Origin: Saussurea involucrata
Lineage: Eukaryota > Streptophyta > Magnoliopsida > Asterales > Asteraceae
Length of the DNA: 64,000 bases
Direction: 5' to 3'
Assembly: GCA_033807775.1 (NCBI GenBank)
Contig: CM066321.1
Coordinates: forward strand, 235,282,350 to 235,346,349
Shown: positions 63,539-64,000 of the stretch, one piece after another
Position numbering within the stretch: position 1 is the first letter of the stretch
How the letters are laid out: the number at the start of each line of letters is the position of its first letter
Notes under the pieces: generated by a model
The model's input: the letters and a program-made list of their open reading frames with translations, nothing else
What the model was told of the DNA's origin: nothing
The model's database searches: none
Made by a program: the position numbers and the translations under genes

Positions 63539-63574
63539 TTACCTCTCTTGGGAATCCACGTAAGTTTAAAAATG

Positions 63575-63903
63575 AAGGAATAGGCGTTGAGGTGCTAAAT
63601 AATTAATGCACATCAACAATATATATATGTAATGAGGAATATTTTGAAAACCACTTTTAATTTGAAAATTTTGAAAACCAATGCCAACCAATCAGAATTT
63701 ATCTTTTTCTTTTTAGATTTTATTAATGCAAGGGACATTATTGACATTTTGTTTAGACCTTTTTATATTAGGCAATTATACATATGCCTATTTTTTAATT
63801 CTACTATTTTATAACCACCTAATTTAGGGAAAAAAAGTTTTGGAACAAATATTTTAGGTAAATAAAGATTCTGTTATATTGTTCTTCTCTCTCTTTTTTG
63901 TAG
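63575..63903. other. Unique AT-rich flank, possible intron end
   Basis: No repeat partner in the window. It ends with a pyrimidine tract and TTTTTTGTAG at 63903, a good plant splice-acceptor context. A 60-codon frame here has no features and is probably chance. Confidence 0.3.
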
Positions 63904-64000
63904 GATATGGTTTATCTTATTTCAAGCTCTACAAACCACCATCACCACCACGTTTTCTAGTAGCAGCAAAACCACCACCAACATATCCGGCATCGGAGAC
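63904..64000 (+). CDS. Possible start of a host exon encoding a proline-rich protein (partial)
   Basis: After the acceptor-like TTTTTTGTAG the frame beginning TAT at 63906 stays open to the window end. It encodes a short segment with KPPSPPRF and AKPPPTYP, like a plant proline-rich protein. Only ~31 codons are visible. There is no start codon and the family is not identifiable. It could equally be untranslated or repeat sequence. Confidence 0.25.

Larger units (their letters stand above)
59771..63574 (+). repeat. Tandem duplication, unit 2 (3804 bp)
   Basis: Second copy of 55987-59770. Differences seen include a longer TA tract at 61447-61485, an extra TTTTTTTTCAAT near 61835 and scattered substitutions in the transposase. 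Confidence 0.95.

Noticed and set aside
63632..63814. 60-codon plus-strand frame near the right end
   Set aside because: AT-rich, no domain, and directly followed by intron-like sequence. Treated as chance.

Overview
The window looks like a transposable-element cluster from a large, repeat-rich plant genome. The sireviruses, Athila-type Ty3/gypsy elements, PIF/Harbinger and MITEs, together with plant-type introns and TATA/G-box promoters, point to a eudicot. Asterid or Asteraceae is a guess from the style of the proteins and was not tested. I see no rRNA, tRNA, CRISPR array or convincing complete host gene. Only the last ~100 bases might be the start of a host exon.

Layout. 1-2757: 5' part of a minus-strand non-autonomous sirevirus-like element (G) whose LTR sits inside the Gag zinc knuckle of a plus-strand element (C, 2758-5185). 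5186-10151: decayed minus-strand sirevirus B (RNase H end, envelope-position gene). 10152-18939: 3' part of plus-strand sirevirus D, interrupted by an Athila-like Ty3/gypsy element F (10631-17787). D's 3' LTR (18940-19574 plus 50333-50659) is split by about 31 kb of nested insertions: A1 (19575-50327, TSD GGTAT) holds A2 (31546-49262, TSD GTGTG), which holds E (37513-43118, TSD AATGA). 51010-55260: a very decayed Athila-type element H. 55265-55715: a Copia gag scrap. 55827-63574: a MITE followed by a ~3.8 kb tandem duplication. Each unit carries a long-inverted-repeat element and a Harbinger transposon. 63575-64000: flank with a possible splice acceptor and proline-rich exon.

How the genes fit together. 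A1 and A2 are young copies of one sirevirus (Ty1/Copia, order Gag-PR-INT-RT-RH) with an extra gene downstream of pol. A1 keeps a long Gag but has a broken pol. A2 keeps one open 1092-codon pol but has lost the Gag capsid region. The extra gene is the most interesting part. In A1, A2 and the diverged copy B it has its own promoter-like block (TATA, E2F-like site, G-box, CCAAT box, TGACGTCA-like site). A 130-160 bp intron joins its two exons in frame, and D keeps the matching acceptor. Exon 1 encodes a coiled coil and an acidic tail, exon 2 a basic patch resembling a nuclear localisation signal. I see no signal peptide or membrane segment, so the usual envelope-like label rests only on position.

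Relative ages follow the nesting. F's LTRs differ at many sites. A1's differ at two bases plus poly-G length, and A2's and E's look identical apart from A2's poly-G length. Two of the nested insertions fall inside promoter motifs: A1 between the G-box and RY/TATA of D's LTR, and E inside the TGACGTCA site of A2's extra-gene promoter.
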